A stretch of 64,000 nucleotides of DNA from Ophiobolus disseminans (GCA_010093685.1 MU006231.1:1102428-1166427); one strand, 5' to 3'; shown: positions 44,504 through 56,655, numbered from the stretch's first letter. Notes: generated by a model from the letters alone, not told the origin. Numbers and translations are program-made.

Positions 44504-47154
44504 CTACTCCACAATATCCTCCCGCCATTCAGCACGCGTCTTGCTCGCATGCTTCTGAATGTGCTTCTGGGCCTCCTCTTTGAACTGCACCTCGTCCCAA
44601 TGGTAGTTGAGCGTAACCACCGTTTTGATCGGATCGCTGAACTCAGGCACCAGCAACAGCGAGTAGATGATGTCGACGAGGTCCTTGTTGCTGGTATCGA
44701 CTGTCCAGTTTCGATCGAGGACCGAGTGGCAGATTCGACCGTGACGATTGATGTTGGGATGGTAGATTGGTGTGATGAAGCGAGCGGTAGGCGCAAACAT
44801 GGGGTAGTCGTCGCCCATCTCGATGTAGAGTAAGAACGTGCCACCAGTGTAGGTACTCTCAGGAGGTCCTTTGAACGAGGTAGTAATTTTGCATCAAGCG
44901 AAAAACGGCCAAACTGATCTTGCATCACGACCTTCCAGAGACCCATGTTCGGCTCCCAAATATATATGTCGTAATCTGGATGAGGATGTGCGCCAGAAAT
45001 GCGAATCTCAGTATGGATGCGGCTAAGGCGCAAATTGCCGTCCGTGCGAGTTCGAGATGCGTGTTTGGCGAAAGTACCAAGCTCCACGAAGGCTTCTGCC
45101 AATTGAGGAAGCTCTTTGCGCTCCGGAAAGACGTCTCGGCTTACATGCTCGACCGTAATCTCGTCGGTAGCCATGCGGAAGTTATAAAGCGAAGGGTTCA
45201 TGCGGAATGCGTCACGGAAGCAATGCTCATCCTCATCTACAGAATCCATTTCTGATTCCGACTCTGGCTCCGACTCCGACGACTCGGGTCGCTCTAGAAT
45301 TGAGAGTACGGGCTCCAACTCGCAAATTGCTATCGCTTCTTCCAGAGTCTTCGGTTCGAAATTGTAGCCATTGGTAAGGTAGGACATCGTCTGTAGATCC
45401 TCGTTGCTAGCGTTGCCCAGACAGAAACAGTCAAGAACGATTCCGTGACGCCACAATCTCGACGCAACATTCACCAAATCTTGTTGAGACTTGTTGTCTT
45501 CTCCGTCAGAGATGCAGATGATTCGCAACTTTGCGTTCGGATATTGCTCTGTATAATCCTGGAGCTGATCTTGAGCAAGTGCAATGCTATCCCAGATAGC
45601 GGTATCGCCTGAAGGTGCCATACTATTGAGCTTGTGGCGAAAATTCTCAACAGCATTTGTGATACCTTGAGAGACGGAGGCTTTGGTCCCAAATGTAATA
45701 AGCCCAACGTGGGTCTTGAAGTTATACGCTAGGAGTCGATTGATGAATGCGTCGAACATCTGCTTCAGTACGTCAAGCCGGCTGAGCTGATTGCGCTCCC
45801 TCCTGGAGTTGGTAGGCGGCCGTCCGAGAGCAACCTTGAGAACCAGCGTTCGAGCACTCCCAGTGCTGTTTGAGACTCTAGTCGTCTCATCCATCTTGTC
45901 AACACATGACTCGTCCGTTAGAGTTCCTGTCGCGCAGGTGGCGTTGAGGTACTGAGATAGGCGCTCCCAAGGCCCCTCAATGACAGTCCCGTTCAGCTGG
46001 CCGTCACCTACATCACGTAGCTGCGTCCATAAGACTAGGGAATCTTCCACGGCGGTCGTCGGATTTGCTGTGAACTTGGCGCGGTAGTATCGGAACACAG
46101 TAGACCCAACCGAACGCGTGCTATTCTTGGGCTCCCAAAATGACACCACGATCTGATCAAAGGTTTTGTCAAACACCTTAACTAAGCAGAGCTCTTCTGC
46201 CCCATGTGATCCGATCGAGGTTGCCTTGCCACCTAGAGGTGTGACGAAGACTGTGTGATCCTGATTTAGAAGGGAGCCGAGGGCTGCTGTTGTCGAGGGC
46301 AAACGAACATTTCGGTGTTGTAGCTCAAAGTCAGAGTGGCGCCATTTGGTCAATCGAAATGCCATTTCCTGCAACTCATACAGGGTGAGGTTACGCGGCA
46401 ACATCAAAGACCACGTATTGATGGGAGACTTGAGCACAACACGCATGAGGTGGGTATTGCCCCGGAGGCTCTTGTACTTGGAGATGATGTCGGATCCATT
46501 CAGGAACATAGCAACCTCTTCCTTCTTTGCTACATTGGGTCTGAGATCGAGGCTGGAAAGGACTAGGTTAGTGAGTGGTGATTTCTCGTTTGTCTGAAAC
46601 CAGCGTTCAATGTTCTTCCGTTCGTATGTAAAGCCGTCCACGGTGGTGACAGGATCGCTCATGATCTCACTACTGATGTGGCAACACAAGTCGCGCGGTA
46701 TCTCGAGCATAGGACCTGTTGGACCGCCCTGGTTCGAAGCCCTCGGAATGTCGGGCATAGTGTCACCAGGGTTCCAGAGAAGTGGATCTGGTGGATGGCC
46801 ATCATCGCCCAGGCAAGTGAGTAGCCATGCGCAGATCAGAGTCGTGTACTTCTGCAGACCCATGTAACGGTTCTTGATAGTGTCCATCTCGCGCTCAATA
46901 TCGTCTGCACGCGTTCTATAATGGTAGTGGCTAGATCGTCGCCTCAGCTTCTCAAGCTCCTTGGCCTTGGCTTCGATCTTGAGCATGTGGAATTGCTGTA
47001 GAATTTGTAGCACCTTCTCAGCGTTCAGTCGTTTCTCATAATCGTCTCTACCTGTACGAATGATGGCAAGACAGTCATCGAATGACTCGTGTGTCCTGGG
47101 ATACTCTTTAAGCTCGTCACTGTCGGGTAAGTGATACGCTGGATTCTCTGCCAT
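44504..47154 (-). CDS. U-box / vWA / UBC (E2) fusion, 3' part of a large ubiquitin-system locus
   Basis: From 47154 the protein has a helical N-terminus and then a canonical U-box at about 155-210 (CHISSEIMSDPVTTVDGFTYER ... IERWF). A vWA-like domain lies at about 435-600 (VGLITFG, SGDTAIWDS, LRIICISDGED). The C-terminal E2 fold has its catalytic Cys in NINRHGRICHSVL (44504-44870). The UBC part is in another frame from the rest. A 38-nt GT-AG segment (about 44910-44873) would join QDQFGR to PPESTYTGG, though it is short for an intron; a frameshift is the alternative. Predicted role: ubiquitin conjugation with E2 and E3 modules in one chain. The upstream ORF (47191-49582) lies in the same frame only 36 nt away, so they may be one gene. 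Confidence 0.7.
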
Positions 47155-47190
47155 GACTGTGCCTGAACCATTCGAGCTTGTGTTTCTGCC

Positions 47191-49582
47191 TCAATTGATC
47201 TGCGCGTCGGCATCTTCGTTGTCCACGTCGACAAAGCCACAGCGCTCAGTCATGCTTTGGCTCAGATCAATGCAGATAACAGCGATCTCATCCGGATCTA
47301 CCAGCTTTCGATGTTGGTCACCGTATGCTTCGAACAATACGGTCCCGTCGGCTGTGCGTCGAGCGAGAATGGGTTCGAGAAGTTGCGTGATGATAGAGAC
47401 ATCTACTCCTTCCTCTTCCTTGGCACTTGTAGGTCTGAACAAGAGAATATCACGTCCAGCCTCCGCACAATCCGCTCGACCAATGTACACAGACAGAGAA
47501 CCCTCTCGGTCGAGAGTCAACACTGGTGGCGTTGCAGACGGGAGAGCGGAAGGGGGTATGACGCTCAGCTGGTTGCGCGCACACAGACCTGCCAAGTATG
47601 ACAGTTCTGAGTACTCCGCTGGAGAGACGACAGTGTTGACATTGCCTCGATCAGCGTAGCGGGTGTTAGTATTGACGGCGTCAAAATCGAACGCAATAAT
47701 TCGAGTTTTCGCGCCACCTGACAGTATGGCCGCACGACTCCCATGTGCCGTCGAAAGTAGAGATCTTCGCGGTGCTGGCGTCATTGGTCCACCTGAGAAT
47801 TCCGGCTTCTTGGAAAGCCTTATACAAGCCGAGATCAAGTAAGCCTGACTTTGTCTGCACAGGTGTAGACAGCACAGGCTCAATTGTGATCGTGTTTTGG
47901 AGGTCATATACACTCATTCCAACGTATGGTAGATGCGTGTGATCGTTGATGCTGGATAATTTCATGTTCTTAGCCTTCTCAAGAATTAGACCGAAGAGCA
48001 GACGAGAGCCCTCGAAGAGTCGCATACAGTTCGACCCGACGATACGCAGTGGAACGACGGTCTTGAGTACTTCATACACGCACTGCGCTAACGCAGCACG
48101 CTCCGGCGATCGAGGCGTCTCTCCACGCATGAGAATATAGGCCGCTCGGACAGCAGGTGGAAATCGAGTCAGTAGGTGGATCATGTGTAGAACTGCATCT
48201 TGTTGTGCTTCTTCCATGTTTCCTCCCGAGGTGAGACCTACGAACACGCGCAGCGTTGATAGTAGGTTCGAAATGCCGCGATCGGATTGGCCATTTGGAT
48301 GCTCCCATGCATCTGACCTCTTGAAGATACCCGCTTTGCCTTGGGCTATCTCCGTTTGAACGTTCATCCATCGCTGCACAGCGAAGATATTGAGCACGCC
48401 GTCAATCGCGCATTCTTCCAGTCCTGCATTTGCAAGAGTGACGCCAGCGTTATGTGCTGTGAGCTCAATAGGGCACTCCAGCGTGTGAATGTCAACGATA
48501 AGATCACGACCCTGAGATGGTGCCCTCATGTTGCCTACGCCGTGAGTACGTCGAGGAGTATGTCGGTCTTGCGAGCAGATAGCCAAGACAGGAGCCTTGA
48601 GGTATCGTGTACTGCCAGGCATCTGTGTAGCTTCTTTCACCCCGCCAATGATGGTGAGCACTTTGTTCGGTTGCGCAAGGTACTTTGTCGCTGTCTCTTG
48701 CAGGGCACTCCGTGTGAGCTCAACTAAGGGTATAGCTACCACATTGTTGTGGCCGTGAACAAGGATGACGGTGCGTGACGCTTCGTAATCTCCAGCACCG
48801 CGCTCGTTAAGCGCAGCATTTTCGTCAATCTGTCGTGCGATTTTGCAGTTGCATTCGAGCTCGGGGCAGGTACCGTCATCGGCAGGAAATCCAAGATGTA
48901 TTTGAACCCGCGATTTCAGCTCCTTCAGAGTGCAACTAAGCGGAATATCTCACGTGTGTGATGTGGAAGGAGAATGAAGGACTGAGTTGATTGTATAGCT
49001 ATGAACGAGGGAAGCTATATATATGTGCAGAATGAGAGAGCGTAGGGATAACCCTGCTAGCGTGCAACAGAATAACATCTCGCAATGGACGAATGGCGTC
49101 AATGTCGCATGATCGAGCAAGCTCCGAGCTGATGACATGAATCTTGAGCGAAGCTATGCTCACCGCGGTTGACCCTGTTGGTTTTGATGTTGACTGGACG
49201 ACCTTCTGGATCTACAATGAGGTCAGTCGCTATGAAGGGATGCAATGTATGCTTGTTCAGGCCGGTGGGGCAATTTGACAAAGTTGCGGCTCAGCTATGG
49301 CAAGCTAGGCTTGTTGCTCACCTGAAATATCACTACGACTGTCTCCTTCGCTCCGGGGAGAATATCAGAGAGTACGTCCTCCAGATCCAGCTCGGGACCA
49401 TCTGGTTCCTCTAGATGTAGTGTGGCGTTAATATTTCCCACCCTGGCATTGAGATCTGGGACGCGTTTCTTGACGGCGTCGACCAAGGCTGAGCAAAGCT
49501 GCGATGGTGAAAGCAGAACGAGCAAGCTGCCCCTCTGCTCTCCAGCAACAAACTTGACGGTGTATCTAGCCTTGCCCGACAT
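47191..49582 (-). CDS. 5' part of the same locus: possible ubiquitin-like modules and vWA start
   Basis: Begins MSGKARYTVKFVAGE at 49582; the first 87 residues resemble a beta-grasp ubiquitin-like module (LDLEDVLSDILPGAKETVVVIF). Provisional exons follow, with IVDPEGRPVNIKTN (about 49150-49225) and IPLSCTLKELKSRVQIHLGF (from about 48945), perhaps a second such module. A long helical region (48742-47830) comes next. A 61-nt GT-AG intron (47825-47765) or a 2-nt slip joins it to GGAKTRIIAFDFDAVN. The end, IAVICIDLSQSM, has the DxSxS metal site of a vWA domain. The frame stops at TGA 47191-47193, just before the next part; in-frame introns of 81 or 87 nt could remove that stop but have weak donors. 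Exon joins 1-2 are unresolved. Confidence 0.5.
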
Positions 49583-50239
49583 GTTTGCGACTCTCGAGTT
49601 GAGGCTCGGGGTGAGATGGTAGAGAGGAGAGAAAGATAGAGGGGCAGCACGGCTGAGACCTTACACGGCTACCTATGGAAAGTGCGCGGTCACACGTGAT
49701 CTCGCATGTCACTTGTTTGCGAGAAGCTGCATGATTAGTACAAACACCAGGTGATTCAATAATTTGTGACTCAGCCTTACTTAAACCTGGCAATCCTCAG
49801 AATCCTTTTTAAATGTAATACAGGCTTAAAAGCGTTATGAGTACATACAGGCTTACCACTGAACTCTGGGTAGCGACACACGCAATTTTACAACACCTGG
49901 CGCGGAATTGAGAGCAAGCTAAAGTACGAGCCATTCTAGCTTGAAGGAGTGAGAGTAATAGTGTATCCTATAGCATCTTCGGACGTGTTTGCACCTAGAT
50001 CTGAAGTCAAGCTTAACTTCAAAGCGGTCCAACTTCACCGTGAGACCGTGAGATGTGGCGCAGTTCCTAAAGAATGGACGGGCGAATGATACTGAGAACA
50101 GCGCACCACGCATACGGCGCAGACTGAGCAATAGTGCATGTGCAGCGCAGAATCGCCACGGGATGCTGGCTGTATAAGAGATGAGATTCCCCTACACTCA
50201 GGCAAATAAACTTACATCTCACCCACCCCTCACACCAAT
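49583..50239. other. divergent intergenic region
   Basis: Promoter region between the large ubiquitin-system locus and the EthD gene. A TATA-like TGTATAAGAGATG lies at about 50170. No gene supported. Confidence 0.45.
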
Positions 50240-50784
50240 ATGCCTCCCAAGAAAGAAGTCGTCCTCCGCCTATCCTCCCAACGCTACCTCAAGACTGGCA
50301 TCTCTGAAGCCGACTTCCACGAGTACGGCAGCAAAGTGCACGCTCCCCGAGCCGCCGAGATCCAGGCCAGCCATGGGGCTTTGAGGGTATCCCAGGTATA
50401 CTGCCACTACTTTAAACTGTTTACAGCGGCCTCATCTGCCGACAGGTCTACACTCCCTCCATCTGCCGCGATCTCTTCAGAGACAAGATTCCATGGGCGG
50501 TCCGCCCCGGCTGGAACATCGATGATCACGATATGGCAATCAACATCTGGGTCCGCACTACCGATCAGATGCTGGCCATTGTGATGGACCCTGATTTCCA
50601 GGCTCTTGTTGCAGGGGATAATGAGTACATTGACAGCGAGAGGGGAACGATCAGCGCAGGTTGGGAGGACGGGAAAGTTGTGAACGTTGAAGATGGAAAT
50701 AGTCTGTATCCTGCTTTTGATGAGTGTGTCAGGGTTGGGAATGCCAGTCAGACCAGTGTGCAGGAGGCGAGTGTTGACTCTTGA
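50240..50784 (+). CDS. EthD-domain (dimeric alpha+beta barrel) protein
   Basis: 164 residues, one intron (50396-50445). The start VVLRLSSQRYLKTGISEADFHEYGSKVHAPRAAEI is the ferredoxin-like first strand and helix of EthD-type proteins, and VRTTDQMLAIVMDPDFQALVAGDNEYID is the second half with the expected D-x-F/L-x(n)-D-E-x-x-F/Y-I-D pattern. In fungi such domains occur in small decarboxylases, dehydratases and hypothetical proteins. The substrate is unknown. Confidence 0.8.
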
Positions 50785-51051
50785 CCGCGATGTGCATCAT
50801 GTGGGCAATCTAGGCAGGTAGCGGAAGACGAAGACAGTGATGCTGTAATGATAGTAAGATACAGTAATGCAAGACACGGTGACAACAGGGGTGATAGCAC
50901 GGACGCGAAGCAATTGCGAGCTTATCGATAAGGAATTGTTGCTCCGTGTCCACTTCACCAACAATGCCACGCCGAACCTCGCATCGCTCTACTAATCTCT
51001 CCCTCATAACATCCACACACCTTCCCAAGACTCTACCTCCCAATCAAAACC

Positions 51052-51663
51052 ATGGAGTCCCCCGACACATTCACCCTCCTCCCCCTCACCCTCGACCCCA
51101 AACTCGAAACCATCCTCCCTCCCCAAAACCCCAACAACGCCCTAGCCACCGAACTCGCCGCCCTCAACGCCCTGCACAAAAGCCTGCGCGCCGTCGAAAC
51201 ACCCACCAAAACACCCCCACCCCCCATCCCCGTCAACCCCAAGCGCTCCGCGCAAATCGGCAAGCTCCGCGAGTCCGGCAACGCCTCCTTCCGCAAAGCC
51301 GAACACTCTGATGCAGTGCGCATGTACAGCCTCGCAATCGACATGGCGCTGACGCGCCCGCCGTGGGAGCCCTCGGGCCTCGTGCGCGAGGAAGTGTCTG
51401 GCTTGCTGAGTAATCGCGCGCAGGCGCACATGGCGCAGCAGAACTGGGCCGAGGGCGCGGTGGACGCGGAAGCAAGTGTCGAGATGAAGAAAGTTGGGAA
51501 TGCGAAGGGATGGTGGCGCAGGGGCAAGTGTCTTGTTGAGATGGGACGGTTGGAGGAGGCGGCGCAGTGGGTGAAGGAGGGGTTGGAGTTTGAGGCGACG
51601 GAGAAGGATTTGGTGGAGTTGAGGGAGGTGATTGAGAAGAGGAAGAGTGCGGGTGGGGTTTAG
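51052..51663 (+). CDS. SEC72: TPR protein, SEC72-like
   Basis: 203 residues, single exon. After a Pro-rich linker (PPPPIPVNPKRSAQIGKLRESGNASF) come tetratricopeptide repeats: FRKAEHSDAVRMYSLAIDMAL, LSNRAQAHMAQQNWAEGAVDAEASVEMK, and WWRRGKCLVEMGRLEEAAQWVKEGLEF. This layout and the WEPSGLVREE insert match Sec72-type subunits of the Sec63 complex, which help post-translational translocation at the ER. The TPRs would bind chaperone tails. PHO88/SND3, another ER-targeting gene, lies about 0.7 kb away, facing it. Confidence 0.75.
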   Translation: MESPDTFTLLPLTLDPKLETILPPQNPNNALATELAALNALHKSLRAVETPTKTPPPPIPVNPKRSAQIGKLRESGNASFRKAEHSDAVRMYSLAIDMALTRPPWEPSGLVREEVSGLLSNRAQAHMAQQNWAEGAVDAEASVEMKKVGNAKGWWRRGKCLVEMGRLEEAAQWVKEGLEFEATEKDLVELREVIEKRKSAGGV

Positions 51664-52323
51664 GAGGTCTCGCTGCTGGAGGAGGGGGGAGTTCATCACT
51701 ACAGGTTGTGCAAAGCGTGCTTGGAGGGCGTGTGTGCTTTCTGGAACGACATTGAAGAGGATTGGGACGAGCTTCTACAAGTAGAGGGCTAAGCGGGAAC
51801 ATTGCAAGGTGTTTGGCGTTAATGGGTAGATCCAAAGAGGTTTATAGGTGGGAAGGTACATGGGTATGCATTTCTATGGTGTATTTCCCCCGAGTTTCTA
51901 CATCCAATTTTACAACTCACTACTACCATACTTGTGGTACGGCTCCATTATCTTTCTAACACGCGAATGCTGTGAAGACTTACAGGACTCTCGTACAAGT
52001 GGAAGTTGTTGGATGATTAATCCATGTCTAACAGCGGTATCGGACGTCAACCTCTGACTGGAGTACAAAAAGGAGCGAGACCTCGAGACTGAGGGTTACT
52101 GGGAGGCGAAATGAAGCTCAGATATATGATGAGGGCTGTAAGAACTGGCTGGGACATATGAATTTGGGGATCAACAATATCATCATGTTCAATAGTGTAC
52201 AATGAGCAAATATCGTGCTAATGCTCTCTACGCCCAGAACGACAAACCAAATGGCCTATGCTCTCAGGAGAAAAAATGTCCTCAACCCTCGAACAAGGCG
52301 TGGAAGACGAGATCATCCAAAAA
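51664..52323. other. convergent intergenic region
   Basis: 3' ends of two convergent genes. No supported gene. Confidence 0.45.
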
Positions 52324-53052
52324 TTACTCGTCCTTCACGCCACCACGTCCAGCGCGCTCCGCAGCCTCGATGCTCTTCTTGTCGGTCTTGATCTCGCCGC
52401 CGGACATGGCGCCCATCATACCACCCGCCGCCTTCCACGGTCGCAGCAGATCGCCGGTAGCGGGCTGACCGAGGAGATGAATTTTGACCAGGTTGCCCTC
52501 GAAGGCGCCCTTGAGGGGGATGATGGACTGGATGAGCAGCGGGGGCTTATATCCAAAGTACATGTGCATGACGCCCATCATGCCAACACCCATCAACTGC
52601 GCCTTGTATGCCTCGCGGAGCTTGCCGAGATCGTATGCCTTGACCGTAGTCGCCACGAACTTGGGCTCCTCGCCGGAACCCATCGGGGCGGGCTCGACGT
52701 ACTTGACGACCGTCATGTCTGCGCTTGTTAGCATCTTCTTGGTTTGCGGTCGCGATGGACGCACCATTCTTCTTGTTGATCTTCTGCTGGACGTAGAAGT
52801 AGATTCCGGCGATGATCAAGTTGGAGATGATGTAGAGTGCGCGCACGCCATTGAGCACGTTGGGGTTGTCAAAGGGAACCTTCTTGGAGATTTGCATGAA
52901 CCCCCTGTAGAAGACTGGTTAGTGTCCCGTATTCGCCGGCTCTAGGGAGAGGTGAACCTACAAGATGAGAACAAGGTTGGTACTGCGCGCCTCTGTTAGT
53001 AACTCATCGTTTGCCATTGGGACGTGACGTACATCTGCGGGCTGATAGCCAT
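52324..53052 (-). CDS. PHO88: PHO88 / SND3, SRP-independent ER targeting protein
   Basis: ER membrane protein of 191 residues in four exons (introns 53032-52983, 52961-52905, 52764-52719). The first two exons are only 20 and 21 nt, encoding MAISPQI and TNLVLIL. It then has GFMQISKKVPFDNPNVLNGVRALYIISNLI, a helix IAGIYFYVQQKINKKN, DMTVVKYVEP, and the conserved MGVMHMYFGYKPPLLIQSIIPLK. Yeast Pho88/Snd3 guides proteins to the ER without SRP and affects phosphate transport. All junctions are GT-AG and the frame totals 576 nt. Confidence 0.93.
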
Positions 53053-53498
53053 TGTGAGGGCGGTGTTGATAGCGGACCGTGATGGAAGGAAGTGCGTCTG
53101 AGGGATGCCCGCGGCGTTGAAGCGTTGCGTGCGATGAGCGACTCTTGTGCGCCGGTGAAGTTTGGTGGGAGATAGATTCTTGGCAGGCTATCGAAAGGCC
53201 ACGATGACAGGGTCGGGTCTAGCCGCAATCGGCCCCGTAGTTCTACGGCCATCCGCCCCATTCTATGGCCACATTGCACTCTCGCATATCTGAATAGACT
53301 TCTTTTTTCTAGATTGGGCTTACGGAGTGTGCAAATGCAAGTTGTGATCATAAAACTCGATTTAGTGAGTTTGGGTATCTCGTCGATGCGTGTATAACTA
53401 TCTATCCCCCATATGTGCAGCGAACGGTTAATTGAAGAAGCCTATGCAAGTACCAACAACGCCTCGCTAAAATCACATAATGCTACGCTCCAGTCCTT
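53053..53498. other. intergenic region
   Basis: Upstream of PHO88 and 3' of the ubiquitin protease gene. No supported gene. Confidence 0.45.
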
Positions 53499-56239
53499 TC
53501 ACATCACTGCGCACTCCCTATCTGGTCGCTTCTTTTCCTTGTCCTTGCCTTTCTCCACGCTGGCGAAAGGCTCTCTGCTCTTGCTCCTGAGTTGTTCCTT
53601 CTTTTCCTTCTTGCTTTTGCTCTTGCTGCGTGATAGTCCGGCATCCTTCTTCTCCTTGGGCGGACTCTGGATTTGTTGACCATTCTCTGCACTTTGAACT
53701 TCGTTAATGACGATGACAGGATCCTCTGTGACCGCGTTGTCGATCATGACAAGTTTATCTTTACTGCCACGGCCAGCCAACCTCGACAAAGTCAGTGAGA
53801 GCCTGTTCTCACCGCTGGGACTGCTTGGTCGACTTCTGTTCCCAGGCCATATGCGTGAGCCACGGCGCGATGCTGATAGGAAGCCCGGCTTCTGATCGTC
53901 GGGCGTAGGTGGTTGAGTTCGGCCCCGGGGCTCGATGTCATCAAATGCGACACTGCTTCGTCGGTTACTAGAAATGCTACTGCGACCTATGGGCTCGTTC
54001 ATATGGGTCGGCTCAGACTGCACGTCAGCCGCTGTGACCTTTTCCCATTCTGCGCCAGGTTCAGTATCTGTGGTGGCCGTCGCGGAAGCGAGGGTCTCTT
54101 TTGATGGGTCCACCGATGGAAAGCCCGAATTTAACCCATCGTAGGCTGGAGGATCACCCCTCAAGGCCAGCTCTTCGTCGATGGGCTGCACTTGGTAAAA
54201 TAGCAGATAGGGTGACTCCTCGCGCAAGGCCTTCTTGATGTCTACACCGATTACTCGCGGGGTTGAGAGATCATCAAAGCGCAGCCAGTCACCAGTGTTA
54301 TGCTCTTCTTCGGAATGCGAAGTCGCGGGGCGCTCATGTGCGTTGGCGCGGACAAGAGCGATATAGTGCCCAGAGTCAACAGAGACACCGCGGTGACAGA
54401 CGACCGATTGTAGCACGAGCTTGAAGTTGCCGAAGAGTGGACCCTCTTCCTTCATCCTTTCATCTGATATGAAATGAGGGAGACCAATCTCCAGAGGTAT
54501 GTCGATGAAAGTGTCTAGTCGTTTTGGTGCACCATTGGGAAGCATCGTGTATCGTTTGAGACAGATGCCGAGCACGGGTCGTTTGACAGAGAAGTGCGCC
54601 GCTACCTGGGCGTCGCTCTTGGGAACGTTGTCGGTATACCATGCTACGCCAATGTTAGACTCATGAGCAGATCCGTGGTTGGACACTCACGTATGAGGCT
54701 GAAAAATTGCCAGGCCGGCATGAGAATTTCCTTCCTAAGGAAAGAGCTCGATCTTGGCCGGCCGCCTGTACTGTTGTCCAACATCTCCTGCAAGTGCTTC
54801 TTCTCGTCAAACTTAGCTGCCACGGCCGAATTTCGTGTGTACCTCTGGCTGAAGATACTATCTGCGCGCCGTCGTCCTTCGAGCTGAGGTCGTGACGGTG
54901 TCGAAGGTGATGCTGATGTATATGTTGTCGGACTTGCGACAGTGGGTGACTCGCAATCCAAGATCTCCACCGACTCCACGTGGATGGTCTCATTCTTCTC
55001 CGGATCTCTGTCGATCCAAGATTCATCGTTAGATTTCATGGATGCTATGGTATTTTGCCGCTGCAGATAGCGCTTAACCTCTATACGATTGTTGAAGTAA
55101 GTCTCGAGACAGTCTTCGAGAGTGGTTACGTGGTCTCCTTCTTGCTCTGGAATTGCCACTTCCAGCAGGCGCTCGTTGACAAACTTGTGGTCGTCCTCCT
55201 TGTCTTCCCGGCCCGTGTGGTATATGTCCATCTTCAGGGTGAGCAGTGGCAGCTCGAGTGCGCCAGTGATGAAAGTGAAAGCTTCCGATGCGTCTTGTTG
55301 GCAGACTTCAGCGGCCTCCTCCCAGCCACACTTGGCTAGAGCGTCTTGCAGATGCTTCGTCTGGAGTTTAATTAGCCTGAGATAGTCTGGTGAATGTCCA
55401 GCCTCACAAGTTCGACTCTAATGAGCTGGCCTGTCCGTAATAAGTTTACCCATAAGCGCAGAACAGCAGCAAGCTTCTTCCTCGGCTCGTCATCGAAATT
55501 GTCATACAGCATTGCTTCGAAGCTGTCCAGTCGCGCAAACATGGCGAAGAGCAAAGCGTCCAAGTAACAAGTCACCATGTTCCGATTGATGGCCCCTAGC
55601 ATGCTGACGTTCGAGTCGTAATCCTTCAACTCGCCCTCGAAGGACTCATTGGCGACTACCAAGAGGTCGTAGGCTTTATCGAGGTCGTCTGGGTACCAGG
55701 AGAGGGCATGTTGCGCGTGCTCTTCTTTCATTCTTGTTATGCCGGCGCCCTGGAGGCGCGAGAGCAACATTTTGACCTAGGACCGGTCAATTCGCATTCG
55801 GGCAACAGGCGTGTGTCTAGCGACGCACCTTCTTTTCGGCATCTTTGTCGGCTGCAGCTGCGGCGTCTTCGTTGGTGAAGATGGTGTAGAGGTCGGGGGA
55901 GGCTTGAGACGGACGTGACTGCAAGCGCAAATGGTTAGATGTATGGTGTGCGGGATCTTGAGCAATAGTAGTCGAAGGAATCGAGCGACTAGATGTATTT
56001 CTCTGGAAGAATAGGAAACTGTCCTGAACCGACGCGCGAAGTACAGCTGGCAGCTTGTGATACAAGGCTTCGAGGCTCTGCGAATGCCGGGGAGGGCAAT
56101 GGCGCGGTTCTCGAAGCAAGGAACTGAGGGAGGCAGAAGAATGTAGGCATACTTTACTGTTTGACGTCTTGGACGAGCGCTTCTCATGGTGATGTTTGTC
56201 GCGACGGCTGAGGAAGCGTGAGACGCCGGAGCTTTTCAT
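53499..56239 (-). CDS. ubiquitin-specific protease (USP/UCH family)
   Basis: Cysteine protease that removes ubiquitin. 786 residues in five exons (introns 56152-55919, 55828-55777, 55407-55361, 54690-54644). The Cys box is GAINRNMVTCYLDALLFAMF with the nucleophile in TCYLD; it departs from the usual GLxNxGNTCYMNS. The QQDASEAFTFI block follows. The His box is SVDSGHYIALVR, and the fold ends with SPYLLFYQ. After the catalytic domain (to about residue 590) comes a disordered tail rich in Ser, Lys and Arg. The divergent Cys box suggests a fungal-specific USP branch. Intron 1 (234 nt) is the least certain. Confidence 0.88.
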
Positions 56240-56655
56240 GGTTGCTGTGTGCAGTGGGAGTTAGGGCACCCATGCAGGCGGGGGCGTGTGAGGGGGCCGA
56301 GGTGGTGGGAGGTCTGGTCGCGGGGCAGGCAGTGAGTTGTAGACGGAGGTGGGGTGCGGTACGGTCGGTACGCGAGGCGGTTTGATGGCACCGTCAGCCG
56401 CACGAGGCCATGGCGTGCGCCGCGTGGATTACCGGGGTGAAACCATCATTTGAACAGTGGATGGATTGCTCCAGCGGCAGCTCCAGACCAAGTCACATCG
56501 GACGCGCGAACTGGTGGTGCGGACAAGGTGGAGCGCCCATTGGCTCGCGGGCCTGGCTGGATCCCTGTGCCTGCGCTCGCATTGCCAAGACATCCGAAAA
56601 GTGCGTCGTCGCCGCATAGTCAGTATTGACTATCACGAACACCTAGCCGACAGTC
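56240..56655. other. divergent intergenic region
   Basis: GC-rich promoter region between the protease and the mitochondrial ribosomal gene. No gene supported. Confidence 0.45.

Noticed and set aside
47681..47765. Frameshift near the middle of the large ubiquitin-system locus
   Set aside because: A 61-nt GT-AG intron (47825-47765) with a TGAC branch-like element can explain the frame change, so a lesion is not required, although a 2-nt slip remains possible.
51142..51835. Two long minus-strand ORFs
   Set aside because: Antisense shadows of the GC-rich SEC72-like coding region.
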